Shown piece after piece: positions 6,417-12,730 of a stretch of 15,768 bases of DNA. Source of the stretch: Anaerolineae bacterium (GTDB lineage: Bacteria; Chloroflexota; Anaerolineae; Promineifilales; Promineifilaceae); contig JANQGC010000350.1 in the NCBI GenBank assembly GCA_028277515.1, positions 1-15,768 of the forward strand, read 5' to 3'. A program made the position numbers and the translations under genes. Numbering within the stretch: the stretch's first letter is position 1; the number at the start of each line of letters is the position of its first letter. The notes under the pieces were generated by a model, which worked only from the letters and a program-made list of their open reading frames with translations, did not search any database and was not told the origin of the DNA.

Positions 6417-6629
6417 TTAGCTAATCTCCTCAGCTAGTATAACCCAGGGTTGGTTAACCGCACGAACCAATCGCCGATCGGCCGTCCAAAACTCACAGCC
6501 TAGCGATTCCGCCAAAGCCAAGTAGAAGCTATCATAAGCGGCCGCTCACTCTAATCGCCTAGCCCAGACTTGTGCTTTATAAGAAGCTCGGAAATCTCGC
6601 GCTTCATACAGCCGATACTGACTTGAAAT
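6417..6629 (-). pseudogene. Broken vapC: C-terminal part of a PIN-domain toxin gene
   Basis: On the minus strand a frame ending at the stop 6417-6419 reads AAAYDSFYLALAE, then SLGCEFWTADRRLVRAV. This is the typical second half of a VapC-type PIN ribonuclease, with the acidic residues of AYDS and TADRRL intact. Reading upstream in the same frame, a TGA at 6546-6548 interrupts it, and beyond that about 27 plausible codons (YEARDFRASYKAQVWARRLE) continue to about 6629. Similarity then fades next to the AT-rich island. About 70 codons remain where VapC proteins usually have 130-140, so the start and first acidic residues are lost. No intact antitoxin gene is present. I infer a toxin-antitoxin locus destroyed by the neighbouring insertion or deletion and then decaying. 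Confidence is high for PIN homology, moderate for the exact extent. Confidence 0.72.
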
Positions 6630-6651
6630 TCTTCCATAACAGCACCTACAA

Positions 6652-6686
6652 TTGTGTAAAATCATCTTTTTCATGATTTTACACAA
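6652..6686. promoter_or_regulatory. 14-bp perfect dyad at the left edge of the AT-rich island
   Basis: Arms 6652-6665 and 6673-6686 are perfectly complementary over 14 bp with a 7-base loop (CTTTTTC). Neither side has the T-run of an intrinsic terminator. It could be an operator or a mobile-element end. The remaining DNA to 6830 is AT-rich and I see no gene in it. Confidence 0.5.
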
Positions 6687-6842
6687 AGTTATTTCCATTA
6701 CTAAATTTGGGAGAAGATTGTAGGGCGGACAGTAAATTTTACCGGTTTTTATAATTATAATATTTCTGCTAAACTTGAATTTGTACTATAGGAAAATCAG
6801 TTTGAATAAAACTTTCAAACTCTTAACCAATATTTAACCATT

Positions 6843-6870
6843 TTGAGTTGGCTTTATTATTAATGATAGT
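6843..6870 (+). promoter_or_regulatory. Tentative promoter for the restriction-modification operon
   Basis: TTGAGT (6843-6848) and GATAGT (6865-6870) are separated by 16 bp, a weak sigma-70-like pair. A transcript would carry a leader of about 75 nt before the ATG at 6952. Confidence 0.3.
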
Positions 6871-6951
6871 GTTTAACGGGAGGCGTGGGTAGCCAACTAC
6901 ATATTAGGTTAGTTGTACGAAACAAACAGAGAATTTTCCATAGAAGCGAGT

Positions 6952-7605
6952 ATGAAACCAGAACTTACGATTGAGCAACTTTGTCAAGAAGCGAACAAGT
7001 TTGCAAAAATTGAATCATCACACAATGAGCCTTCCCTGTTTGGGATAACCGACGGTAAGGCAGTAGGCACTTACCTTGAACATAAATTTCAAAATTACTC
7101 AGAACAAAGATATAACTACGTCACTGGTAGTTCGGCAAAAGGGATAGATTTTCCAGCATTAAAAGTGGACATAAAAGTAACCAGTAACAGACAACCTCAA
7201 TCGTCGTGTCCATTCAAATCAGCCCGGCAGAAAGTGTATGGTCTGGGTTACTCTCTTCTAATATTTATTTATGATAAAACTGACGACCCATCAAAACGGA
7301 CTGGCCAATTAAGTATCGTGCACACTATTTTTGTTAAGGATGAACGGACAGCGGATTTTCAAACCACGCGTGGAATTAAAAAAATCCTGCACAATGACGG
7401 AAACATTGATGATCTCATAGCATTCTTATTGGAACGAAATTTACCGGTGGATGATATTCAAGCACATCAACTTGCGGAAGAAATACTACAAAATCCCCCG
7501 ATTATTGGGTATTTGACAATTTCCAATGCACTTCAGTGGAGACTCCAATACCGACGAGTGATCAACGAAGCAGGTTCAGTATCAGGGATAGTAAGGGTAC
7601 TCTAA
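6952..7605 (+). CDS. Putative type II restriction endonuclease (PD-(D/E)xK-like)
   Basis: This 217-residue protein stands 7 bp upstream of an adenine methyltransferase gene, the standard arrangement for a type II restriction-modification operon. Residues 59-77 (GSSAKGIDFPALKVDIKVT) look like a PD-(D/E)xK nuclease core, with Asp66 and the Asp73-Ile-Lys75 triad as candidate metal-binding and catalytic residues and Glu43 as a further acidic candidate. The spacing between Asp66 and Asp73 is short for the fold. The following QPQSSCPFKSARQKVYGLGY (81-100) is basic and could touch DNA. I start at the ATG at 6952; a TTG at 6913 would add 13 residues. Base composition is clearly lower in GC than the flanks, in line with horizontal transfer. 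I cannot name the recognition sequence or a prototype enzyme. Function rests on context plus the motif. Confidence 0.72.
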   Translation: MKPELTIEQLCQEANKFAKIESSHNEPSLFGITDGKAVGTYLEHKFQNYSEQRYNYVTGSSAKGIDFPALKVDIKVTSNRQPQSSCPFKSARQKVYGLGYSLLIFIYDKTDDPSKRTGQLSIVHTIFVKDERTADFQTTRGIKKILHNDGNIDDLIAFLLERNLPVDDIQAHQLAEEILQNPPIIGYLTISNALQWRLQYRRVINEAGSVSGIVRVL

Positions 7606-7612
7606 AACACGA

Positions 7613-9100
7613 ATGAACAAAAAGAAAAGGGCCGAGTTCGGTGATTTTCAGACTCCTGCAAGTTTATCGGATGAGATTTGTCGCTTTCTCTGGGAAGATT
7701 GTGATGTCGATCCATTATCATTTATTGAACCCACATGCGGAGAAGGGAACTTCGCTGTATCTGCAATAAACACCTTCAAAAACTTAGAAGCCGGATTGTG
7801 TATAGATATCAACGAAGGGTATGTGGAGAAAACAAAGCAAAGATTATCCAAAACAATAAACCGTTCTGCTATTATTGATGTGCGACAAGGAGATTTCTTC
7901 CGGTTTGATTGGGAAAATTGTATCGTGCATTTTACCGAGCCTATTTTAGTCATTGGAAATCCACCCTGGGTAACCAACGCTTCTCAAGGAGTGCTAAATA
8001 GTGACAACTTACCCAATAAGACAAATATTAAAAATCACGTTGGACTTGATGCATTGACCGGTAAAAGTAACTTCGACATTTCAGAATGGATGCTAATAAA
8101 AATTTTTGAGTGGTTTCGAAATAAAATCGGTTGGATTGCTATGTTGTGCAAGACAACAGTTGCTCGAAAACTATTAAAGCATTCAGAAAAATCAAGTATT
8201 CCATTGTCAGGTTGTAATATGTATCTAATTGACACCAAACGATATTTTGGGGCAACTGTCGATGCGTGTCTTTTTGTTGGAAAGTTTAACGGTGAGCCGT
8301 GTAATTATGATTGTAAAGTTTATGACGGTATTGAAAATAAATCGTTTCTAAAAACGATAGGCATCAAAAACGGTCATATTATTGCTAATATACATTATTA
8401 TGAAAAATGGAGGCACTTGCTGGGGGATCCAATTCTGAAATGGAGGTCAGGGGTAAAACATAATTGTGCAAAGGTTATGGAACTTACAAGAATCGGTGCT
8501 GATCTGCAAAATGGCTTAGGGGAAACCGTTGAAATTGAAAGCGATTACCTATATCCTCTGTTAAAAAGTTCGGACATCGCTAATAGAAATAATAATTATC
8601 GGGAAAAGTATGTACTAATAACTCAACAAAAAGTTGGAGATGATACGTCACAGATTAAAGAACGAACCCCCAAAACTTGGGAATATCTGACTAGTCACAA
8701 GAGGTTTTTCGACAACCGAAAAAGCTCGATTTACGAAGGAAAACCGCCATTTTCCATATTTGGAATTGGCGATTACTCTTTTTTGCCATGGAAAGTCGTG
8801 ATATCTGGTTTGTATAAGTTTTTGAATTTTCGTGTGATTGGTCCTCAAAATGGCAAACCAACTATGCTTGATGACACTTGTTATTTTTTATCTTTTAGGA
8901 TCGAAGAGGAGGCAAAAGTAGTAGCCTCTTTACTTTGTTCAGAAGAAGCACATGAATTTTTCCAGGCTTTTATTTTTTGGGACGCTAAGCGCCCAATTAC
9001 TGCATCTATTTTAAATAAGCTAAATATCGTCAATCTTGCTTTCCATTATCATAAAGAAAAAGAACTACGAAATATTTATTCACAACCTCGATTGTTATAA
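7613..9100 (+). CDS. DNA adenine-N6 methyltransferase of the type II restriction-modification system
   Basis: This 495-residue enzyme would methylate the recognition site of the upstream nuclease using S-adenosylmethionine, protecting host DNA. Motifs run in the order typical of gamma-class N6-adenine enzymes. Motif X is FGDFQTP (residues 9-15) and motif I is EPTCGEGNF (39-47, AdoMet binding). Asp65 is in the motif II position and GDFF (93-96) is motif III. NPPW (116-119) is the catalytic motif IV. The C-terminal half (about 200-495) should hold the target-recognition domain and looks complete. It follows the nuclease gene after 7 bp with no obvious ribosome binding site, suggesting translational coupling. 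Codon use is AT-rich like the nuclease and unlike the neighbours. Methyltransferase activity is firm; target specificity is unknown. Confidence 0.92.
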   Translation: MNKKKRAEFGDFQTPASLSDEICRFLWEDCDVDPLSFIEPTCGEGNFAVSAINTFKNLEAGLCIDINEGYVEKTKQRLSKTINRSAIIDVRQGDFFRFDWENCIVHFTEPILVIGNPPWVTNASQGVLNSDNLPNKTNIKNHVGLDALTGKSNFDISEWMLIKIFEWFRNKIGWIAMLCKTTVARKLLKHSEKSSIPLSGCNMYLIDTKRYFGATVDACLFVGKFNGEPCNYDCKVYDGIENKSFLKTIGIKNGHIIANIHYYEKWRHLLGDPILKWRSGVKHNCAKVMELTRIGADLQNGLGETVEIESDYLYPLLKSSDIANRNNNYREKYVLITQQKVGDDTSQIKERTPKTWEYLTSHKRFFDNRKSSIYEGKPPFSIFGIGDYSFLPWKVVISGLYKFLNFRVIGPQNGKPTMLDDTCYFLSFRIEEEAKVVASLLCSEEAHEFFQAFIFWDAKRPITASILNKLNIVNLAFHYHKEKELRNIYSQPRLL

Positions 9101-9187
9101 TTATCTACACAATTGAAATAAGTTTGATTTCCAAGAAGTTATGTCTATCCAAAATCAACTTCATTGAAAGCAAACTAATCTGTTAAA

Positions 9188-9209
9188 TGCTGAGGTTGAG
9201 GCTTCAGCA
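9188..9209. terminator. Weak hairpin between convergent methyltransferase and patatin genes
   Basis: A 6-bp inverted repeat (TGCTGA 9188-9193 with TCAGCA 9204-9209) sits between two convergent stop codons. The stem is short and there is no strong T-run. The rest of the 111-bp gap is AT-rich island DNA with no gene seen. Confidence 0.25.
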
Positions 9210-9211
9210 AT

Positions 9212-11335
9212 CTAATTCCTAACCTCAAACAGCGGATCTTTCCGCGCCCCATAAGCGCAGTGCTTGCGGTGAAAAATACATTCTAACCGCTTGCAGGCCC
9301 AACTCCGGCGCTTTTCCTCCAACGCTTCCTGCCATGCCGCCTGTGACTCATAATCATCCTCTTTTGGAAACTCACCCTCAGGAATCCCCGTCCACAAGCG
9401 CACCAGGTCCCTCGATATGCAGTCCTGTTTGTCCAGCTTATACTGCTGCTTCATCTCCAGGTGCTCCAACAACTCCCACAACGTGTTATAGCAGCCCATG
9501 GTGATCATATCTATCCCTTTTTGCCGTTCATAACCCAGCCGCTCGGTAAAGGCCAGCGTGTGCAGCGGCATATCGTCCGGATGGATCTGCACCACATCAA
9601 TATCCAACGGCAGCCTTTTCTCAAGCTGATCTTCGCTCCACCCTTTCAGCGTAGAGAGATACTTCTCATCTTTTTCGTTCAATAGATGCTGCATATATCT
9701 CTTATACCGTTTCGGATCTCTCTTAGGTTCGTCTACTAATAAGCTGTCGGCCGCATCCCGAACCATTTCAGGAAATTTCTTTTGATCAGGGTCAGGATTT
9801 AGCTCCATATCCATTTTCTCAAGCGCCTTCAGCAGCACCAACACCATCTCCGCCAACTGCTCCGCCCGGTCGCCATAATAACTCACCACATCCACATATT
9901 CCGCTTCCGTGGTCAGCCTGGCCGCCTTGTTAATCATCAGCGTGCGCTGTACCACATCAAACAAAGTGGTATCCTTATCCTCCACCTCTTCCTGCGCGGG
10001 CAAGCGGTGCAGCAGGACAGTATATAGATCGAGCGATACGTTCCTGCGCCACCCACCGCCCAGCCTGATTCGCTGCTTGATCCCATCAATCGCCGTATTC
10101 GACGGCGTGTTGTCAATCGTCCCGCCATCCAAATAGCGGTCTTTTTTGCAGGGGAAAAATCGCTCTTTGAAATAAAGATGCCTTTCATCACCCAGCCAAC
10201 CCAGTGCCTTTTCGACATCCTCACGTGATTCTTTATCCACCTCTGCCACCAGCTTGTCCTTTACCTCCTCTGAGGCAAACCCCTCATCCAAGAGCCGGTA
10301 AAGAAAGGCGTTCTCCGGGTCATCCTCAGGATATATCCGGTGCAGGGGCAGCGGAGAAAACACCCCAGGATAGCGCGATGCGGCCAGCGCGGCATCAATG
10401 ACCCGCGGGTTGCCGGGCAGCTCCAACCGGAAGCTGGTCACCGGAAAGCCCTCGCGCGGCAAATTATTCACCCGCCAGTAGCCGGCCACCGCCTGGGCAA
10501 AGGCTTTCTTGGGCACATAGGCTGAAATCTCAAACAGGCCGGTGCGGAAATTGGTTCGTGTCAGGCGCAGGTCAATTTGTTTATCGTAATACTCCTTAAA
10601 GGTGCGGTTTTGCTCGATGAATGTTTCGTTGCATTCTTTATAATCATCGGGCAGCCGGCCGTCCAAATGTTCCTCAGTAAGCACAACATGCGCCTTGGTA
10701 AAGTGCTCCTTCAACCTTTTTTCCGCCCGTTCATCAACCAGGCTGACCCCGATATCTAAACTCTTCAGGTAGCTATCGACGACATTTTTGGCCAACGATC
10801 CTTTCTTCATGATCCCGTTCTTAACAACCTCACCAATACCACCTCCAAGCCGTTCTACCAGCTCCCGGCCCAGGGAGACGATATCGGCCAGCGGCAGCGG
10901 CGCTTTCAACCTATTCGGCGTTGTCCACCACCAGGCCAGACGGGTCAGCATCGGCAGAGTGAGGTCGAATTTTGTGAAATCCTCTTTGATGCGGCCGATC
11001 GGCCCCTCCTCACTGTCATCAATAAACATCACCTGCGGCATTTCCAGCCAGGCGCTGTGCAAGGCATATATAAAGCGGTCCATCTGTTGAATCGTCCGCT
11101 GCGCCTCCTCCGCGTCCTCAGGCCGATCAAGCTCCGATTTCCTGAACTGATATTCGGCATAGGCCACCGAATTAATCGCCCCGATGGACGATCCGGTGAT
11201 CACATCAAAGGTCATATTGCACAGGTGAAACGCCTGCACCACCCCCGCCTCATACAAGCCCTTCGCACCCCCACCCGTCATCACAAATCCTCTCCTGGTT
11301 TTCTTCTTCTCTGTCAACTGGTAGCTGCTGTCCAT
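9212..11335 (-). CDS. Patatin-like phospholipase, large form
   Basis: This 707-residue protein has the patatin catalytic set: a glycine-rich oxyanion loop GGGAKG (residues 21-26), the nucleophile elbow GSSIG with Ser50, and the DGG motif with Asp403 of the Ser-Asp dyad. Family members hydrolyse acyl ester bonds of membrane lipids. In typical patatins the Ser and Asp lie about 150-200 residues apart; here about 350 residues intervene, and some 300 charged residues follow, so this is a long variant with an insertion and a C-terminal extension of unknown role. No signal peptide or membrane segment is seen, so it is probably cytoplasmic or peripheral. I start at the ATG at 11335, preceded by AAGGAG with six-base spacing; the frame stays open to 11425 but that extension has no supporting site. 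It is GC-rich like the native DNA. A housekeeping lipid-turnover role and a role in defence next to the restriction system are both possible; nothing here favours defence. Confidence 0.9.
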   Translation of the reverse strand: MDSSYQLTEKKKTRRGFVMTGGGAKGLYEAGVVQAFHLCNMTFDVITGSSIGAINSVAYAEYQFRKSELDRPEDAEEAQRTIQQMDRFIYALHSAWLEMPQVMFIDDSEEGPIGRIKEDFTKFDLTLPMLTRLAWWWTTPNRLKAPLPLADIVSLGRELVERLGGGIGEVVKNGIMKKGSLAKNVVDSYLKSLDIGVSLVDERAEKRLKEHFTKAHVVLTEEHLDGRLPDDYKECNETFIEQNRTFKEYYDKQIDLRLTRTNFRTGLFEISAYVPKKAFAQAVAGYWRVNNLPREGFPVTSFRLELPGNPRVIDAALAASRYPGVFSPLPLHRIYPEDDPENAFLYRLLDEGFASEEVKDKLVAEVDKESREDVEKALGWLGDERHLYFKERFFPCKKDRYLDGGTIDNTPSNTAIDGIKQRIRLGGGWRRNVSLDLYTVLLHRLPAQEEVEDKDTTLFDVVQRTLMINKAARLTTEAEYVDVVSYYGDRAEQLAEMVLVLLKALEKMDMELNPDPDQKKFPEMVRDAADSLLVDEPKRDPKRYKRYMQHLLNEKDEKYLSTLKGWSEDQLEKRLPLDIDVVQIHPDDMPLHTLAFTERLGYERQKGIDMITMGCYNTLWELLEHLEMKQQYKLDKQDCISRDLVRLWTGIPEGEFPKEDDYESQAAWQEALEEKRRSWACKRLECIFHRKHCAYGARKDPLFEVRN

Positions 11336-11425
11336 GATGCACTCCTTATTTTTGATTCGATTGAACGGATATATACTGGCAAGTTCTTTAAAGTTGATAA
11401 TAATGAGCAAAACGGTTAAAGTCAA

Positions 11426-11440
11426 TCCTCATATTGAGGA
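11426..11440 (+). promoter_or_regulatory. Palindrome enclosing the ribosome binding site of the 11453 gene
   Basis: TCCTCA and TGAGGA (3-base loop) form a small perfect hairpin whose right arm contains the GAGGA of the ribosome binding site, 12 bases before the ATG at 11453. It could mask the site or be chance. Confidence 0.3.
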
Positions 11441-11452
11441 AAGATCAAGTTC

Positions 11453-12010
11453 ATGAATAAAAAAATACGGTTCATCGGATGTTTATTTCTTTTTGTCCTG
11501 CCTGGCGTCCTGGGCTGTTCTAGCTTGCCTGGTTCGCCAACGGCCGAAGCCAATCCAACATCAGAATTAAGTTCAAGTTTCCAGCCACTGGATGCCGAAA
11601 CATGTAGTGAGCTGGCTGATACACTGGCCAGTGCGACCGGGGTCGATGTCACAACGGACGATGCGCCATTTGAGGATTACGTTAGCAACGAAAGCGGCCG
11701 CGGCTGCCAGGCAACTGCCGGCGGAACCGGCCAGGATTTTGCAAGTCCATCAGCCGTAGCAACAGATGTAGGCGCAGCCATGACGGCACAGGGCTGGACG
11801 GAAGATCCCCAATATGCGGCCGGTGGGCCAACGGGCATGTCCGCTGCTTATCGACAGGATGACGACCTTTGCATCCTACAGGTCAACTGGGAACCATCGC
11901 CGGACGCCAATTGTCCGGACGACCAGCCCATCGCCGCTTGCGAGTTAACCCCGGAGCAGCAACTATATACCGTCGATCTCAACTGCGCGACGCAATCCTC
12001 CACCCAATAA
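11453..12010 (+). CDS. Small secreted lipoprotein of unknown function
   Basis: I do not recognise this 185-residue protein. It has a clear lipoprotein signal: two lysines, a hydrophobic stretch (residues about 6-20) and the lipobox VLGC with Cys22. A Ser/Pro/Thr-rich spacer (about 23-43) is followed by a globular part of about 135 residues with six further cysteines, two of which (in CSELADTLASATG and GRGCQA) would pair plausibly in the oxidising extracytoplasmic space. It starts at an ATG with GAGGAAAG upstream. It diverges from the patatin gene across 117 bp and converges on the propeptide-like lipoprotein with only 25 bp between stops, so it is probably its own transcription unit. Confidence 0.82.
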   Translation: MNKKIRFIGCLFLFVLPGVLGCSSLPGSPTAEANPTSELSSSFQPLDAETCSELADTLASATGVDVTTDDAPFEDYVSNESGRGCQATAGGTGQDFASPSAVATDVGAAMTAQGWTEDPQYAAGGPTGMSAAYRQDDDLCILQVNWEPSPDANCPDDQPIAACELTPEQQLYTVDLNCATQSSTQ

Positions 12011-12035
12011 AAACCTTATATCTGTTACCCCACCA

Positions 12036-12695
12036 TTAACCAGATGGTGAGCTAAGAACATGTTTTTCAATATACGCAACTAATGATAGGTTGGCTAAAC
12101 TCTCAATATGTCGCGCTTGCACAGTTCCCTGGATTAGGTGCACCGGACCAGGCGCTTCATCCTCAATCGCTAACCATTGCTTGATCGTCTCCCGTTCAGC
12201 CGCGGTCGGCGCTTCAAATAAGTGAACCACAACCTGTAATTTATCACTGTCCGCAGCCGTTTCGACCCTTTCCGCTATCGACTGCCCAATTTTCGCTTCC
12301 GGTGGTAAGGCGACGGCAGATATGACCTTATTCTCGGCGACCAGATCTTCCAGGTATGGCAAACCACGCGCTTCAACCTTGCTCGAAAAAACGGCTGTAT
12401 CCAGCACATCCCCAAGCAGGATTCCATTATCGGCAAACGCCTCCATTGTTTCGTTTTCAGCAGCGCCTGGCAGGGCGATTACCGGATAAGCCTTACCCTC
12501 ATCTGCGATTGCGACTTTAACCTGTGGGCCGATGCCTGGCGTAAGCTGTAATTTATACCCATTGCGCATTATGACCGTATCTATCTGGGCATCGTTGCTC
12601 ATATCAATTGATGCCGTACATCCGGCGGCCAGCAGAAGAACCAAAACCAGAAGCAGCACAATCCAAGGAGGGCTTTTCCACCAATATTCATTCAT
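12036..12695 (-). CDS. Lipoprotein resembling the subtilase propeptide (tethered inhibitor/chaperone candidate)
   Basis: The 219-residue product has a transmembrane signal (about 11-25) and lipobox LAAGC with Cys26, so it should be anchored outside the membrane. Its body resembles the N-terminal pro-region of the adjacent protease. Residues about 152-211 align with protease residues 135-196: shared spots include LF..P, TIK, A.ED, G.V and LANL..V..IE, about 20 identities in 62 by eye. Residues 111-140 (GLPYLEDLVAENKV) align with protease 97-125 (ALPTLYDLAADSRV). The rest of the pro-region may match more weakly. It carries no protease catalytic motif. Subtilase propeptides fold and inhibit their enzyme, so I infer a membrane-held inhibitor or folding helper. 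It begins 35 bp after the protease stop on the same strand, with GGAGGTG before its ATG, so the two form an operon. Confidence 0.8.
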   Translation of the reverse strand: MNEYWWKSPPWIVLLLVLVLLLAAGCTASIDMSNDAQIDTVIMRNGYKLQLTPGIGPQVKVAIADEGKAYPVIALPGAAENETMEAFADNGILLGDVLDTAVFSSKVEARGLPYLEDLVAENKVISAVALPPEAKIGQSIAERVETAADSDKLQVVVHLFEAPTAAERETIKQWLAIEDEAPGPVHLIQGTVQARHIESLANLSLVAYIEKHVLSSPSG

Positions 12696-12730
12696 TTTAC
12701 ACCTCCAACTTTCTCCTCTTCCATTAATTC

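Noticed and set aside
6551..6637. Minus-strand 28-codon frame beginning MEEFQVSIG, resembling an antitoxin N-terminus
   Set aside because: It is very short, out of frame with the PIN fragment and overlaps it; likely chance.
6652..6686. Perfect dyad as an intrinsic terminator
   Set aside because: No T-run follows on either strand and the stem is AT-rich.
6885..6974. Short frame from a GTG at 6885 after GGGAGG, as a controller peptide for the restriction operon
   Set aside because: The GGGAGG is only one base from the GTG and the 29-codon product has no helix-turn-helix character.
9212..11335. Patatin as an effector of an anti-phage system with the restriction genes
   Set aside because: It is GC-rich like native DNA, convergent with the restriction operon, and has no nucleotidyltransferase or sensor partner.
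11336..11425. Thirty-residue N-terminal extension of the patatin
   Set aside because: The ATG at 11335 has AAGGAG at good spacing; the extension is AT-rich and has no ribosome binding site.
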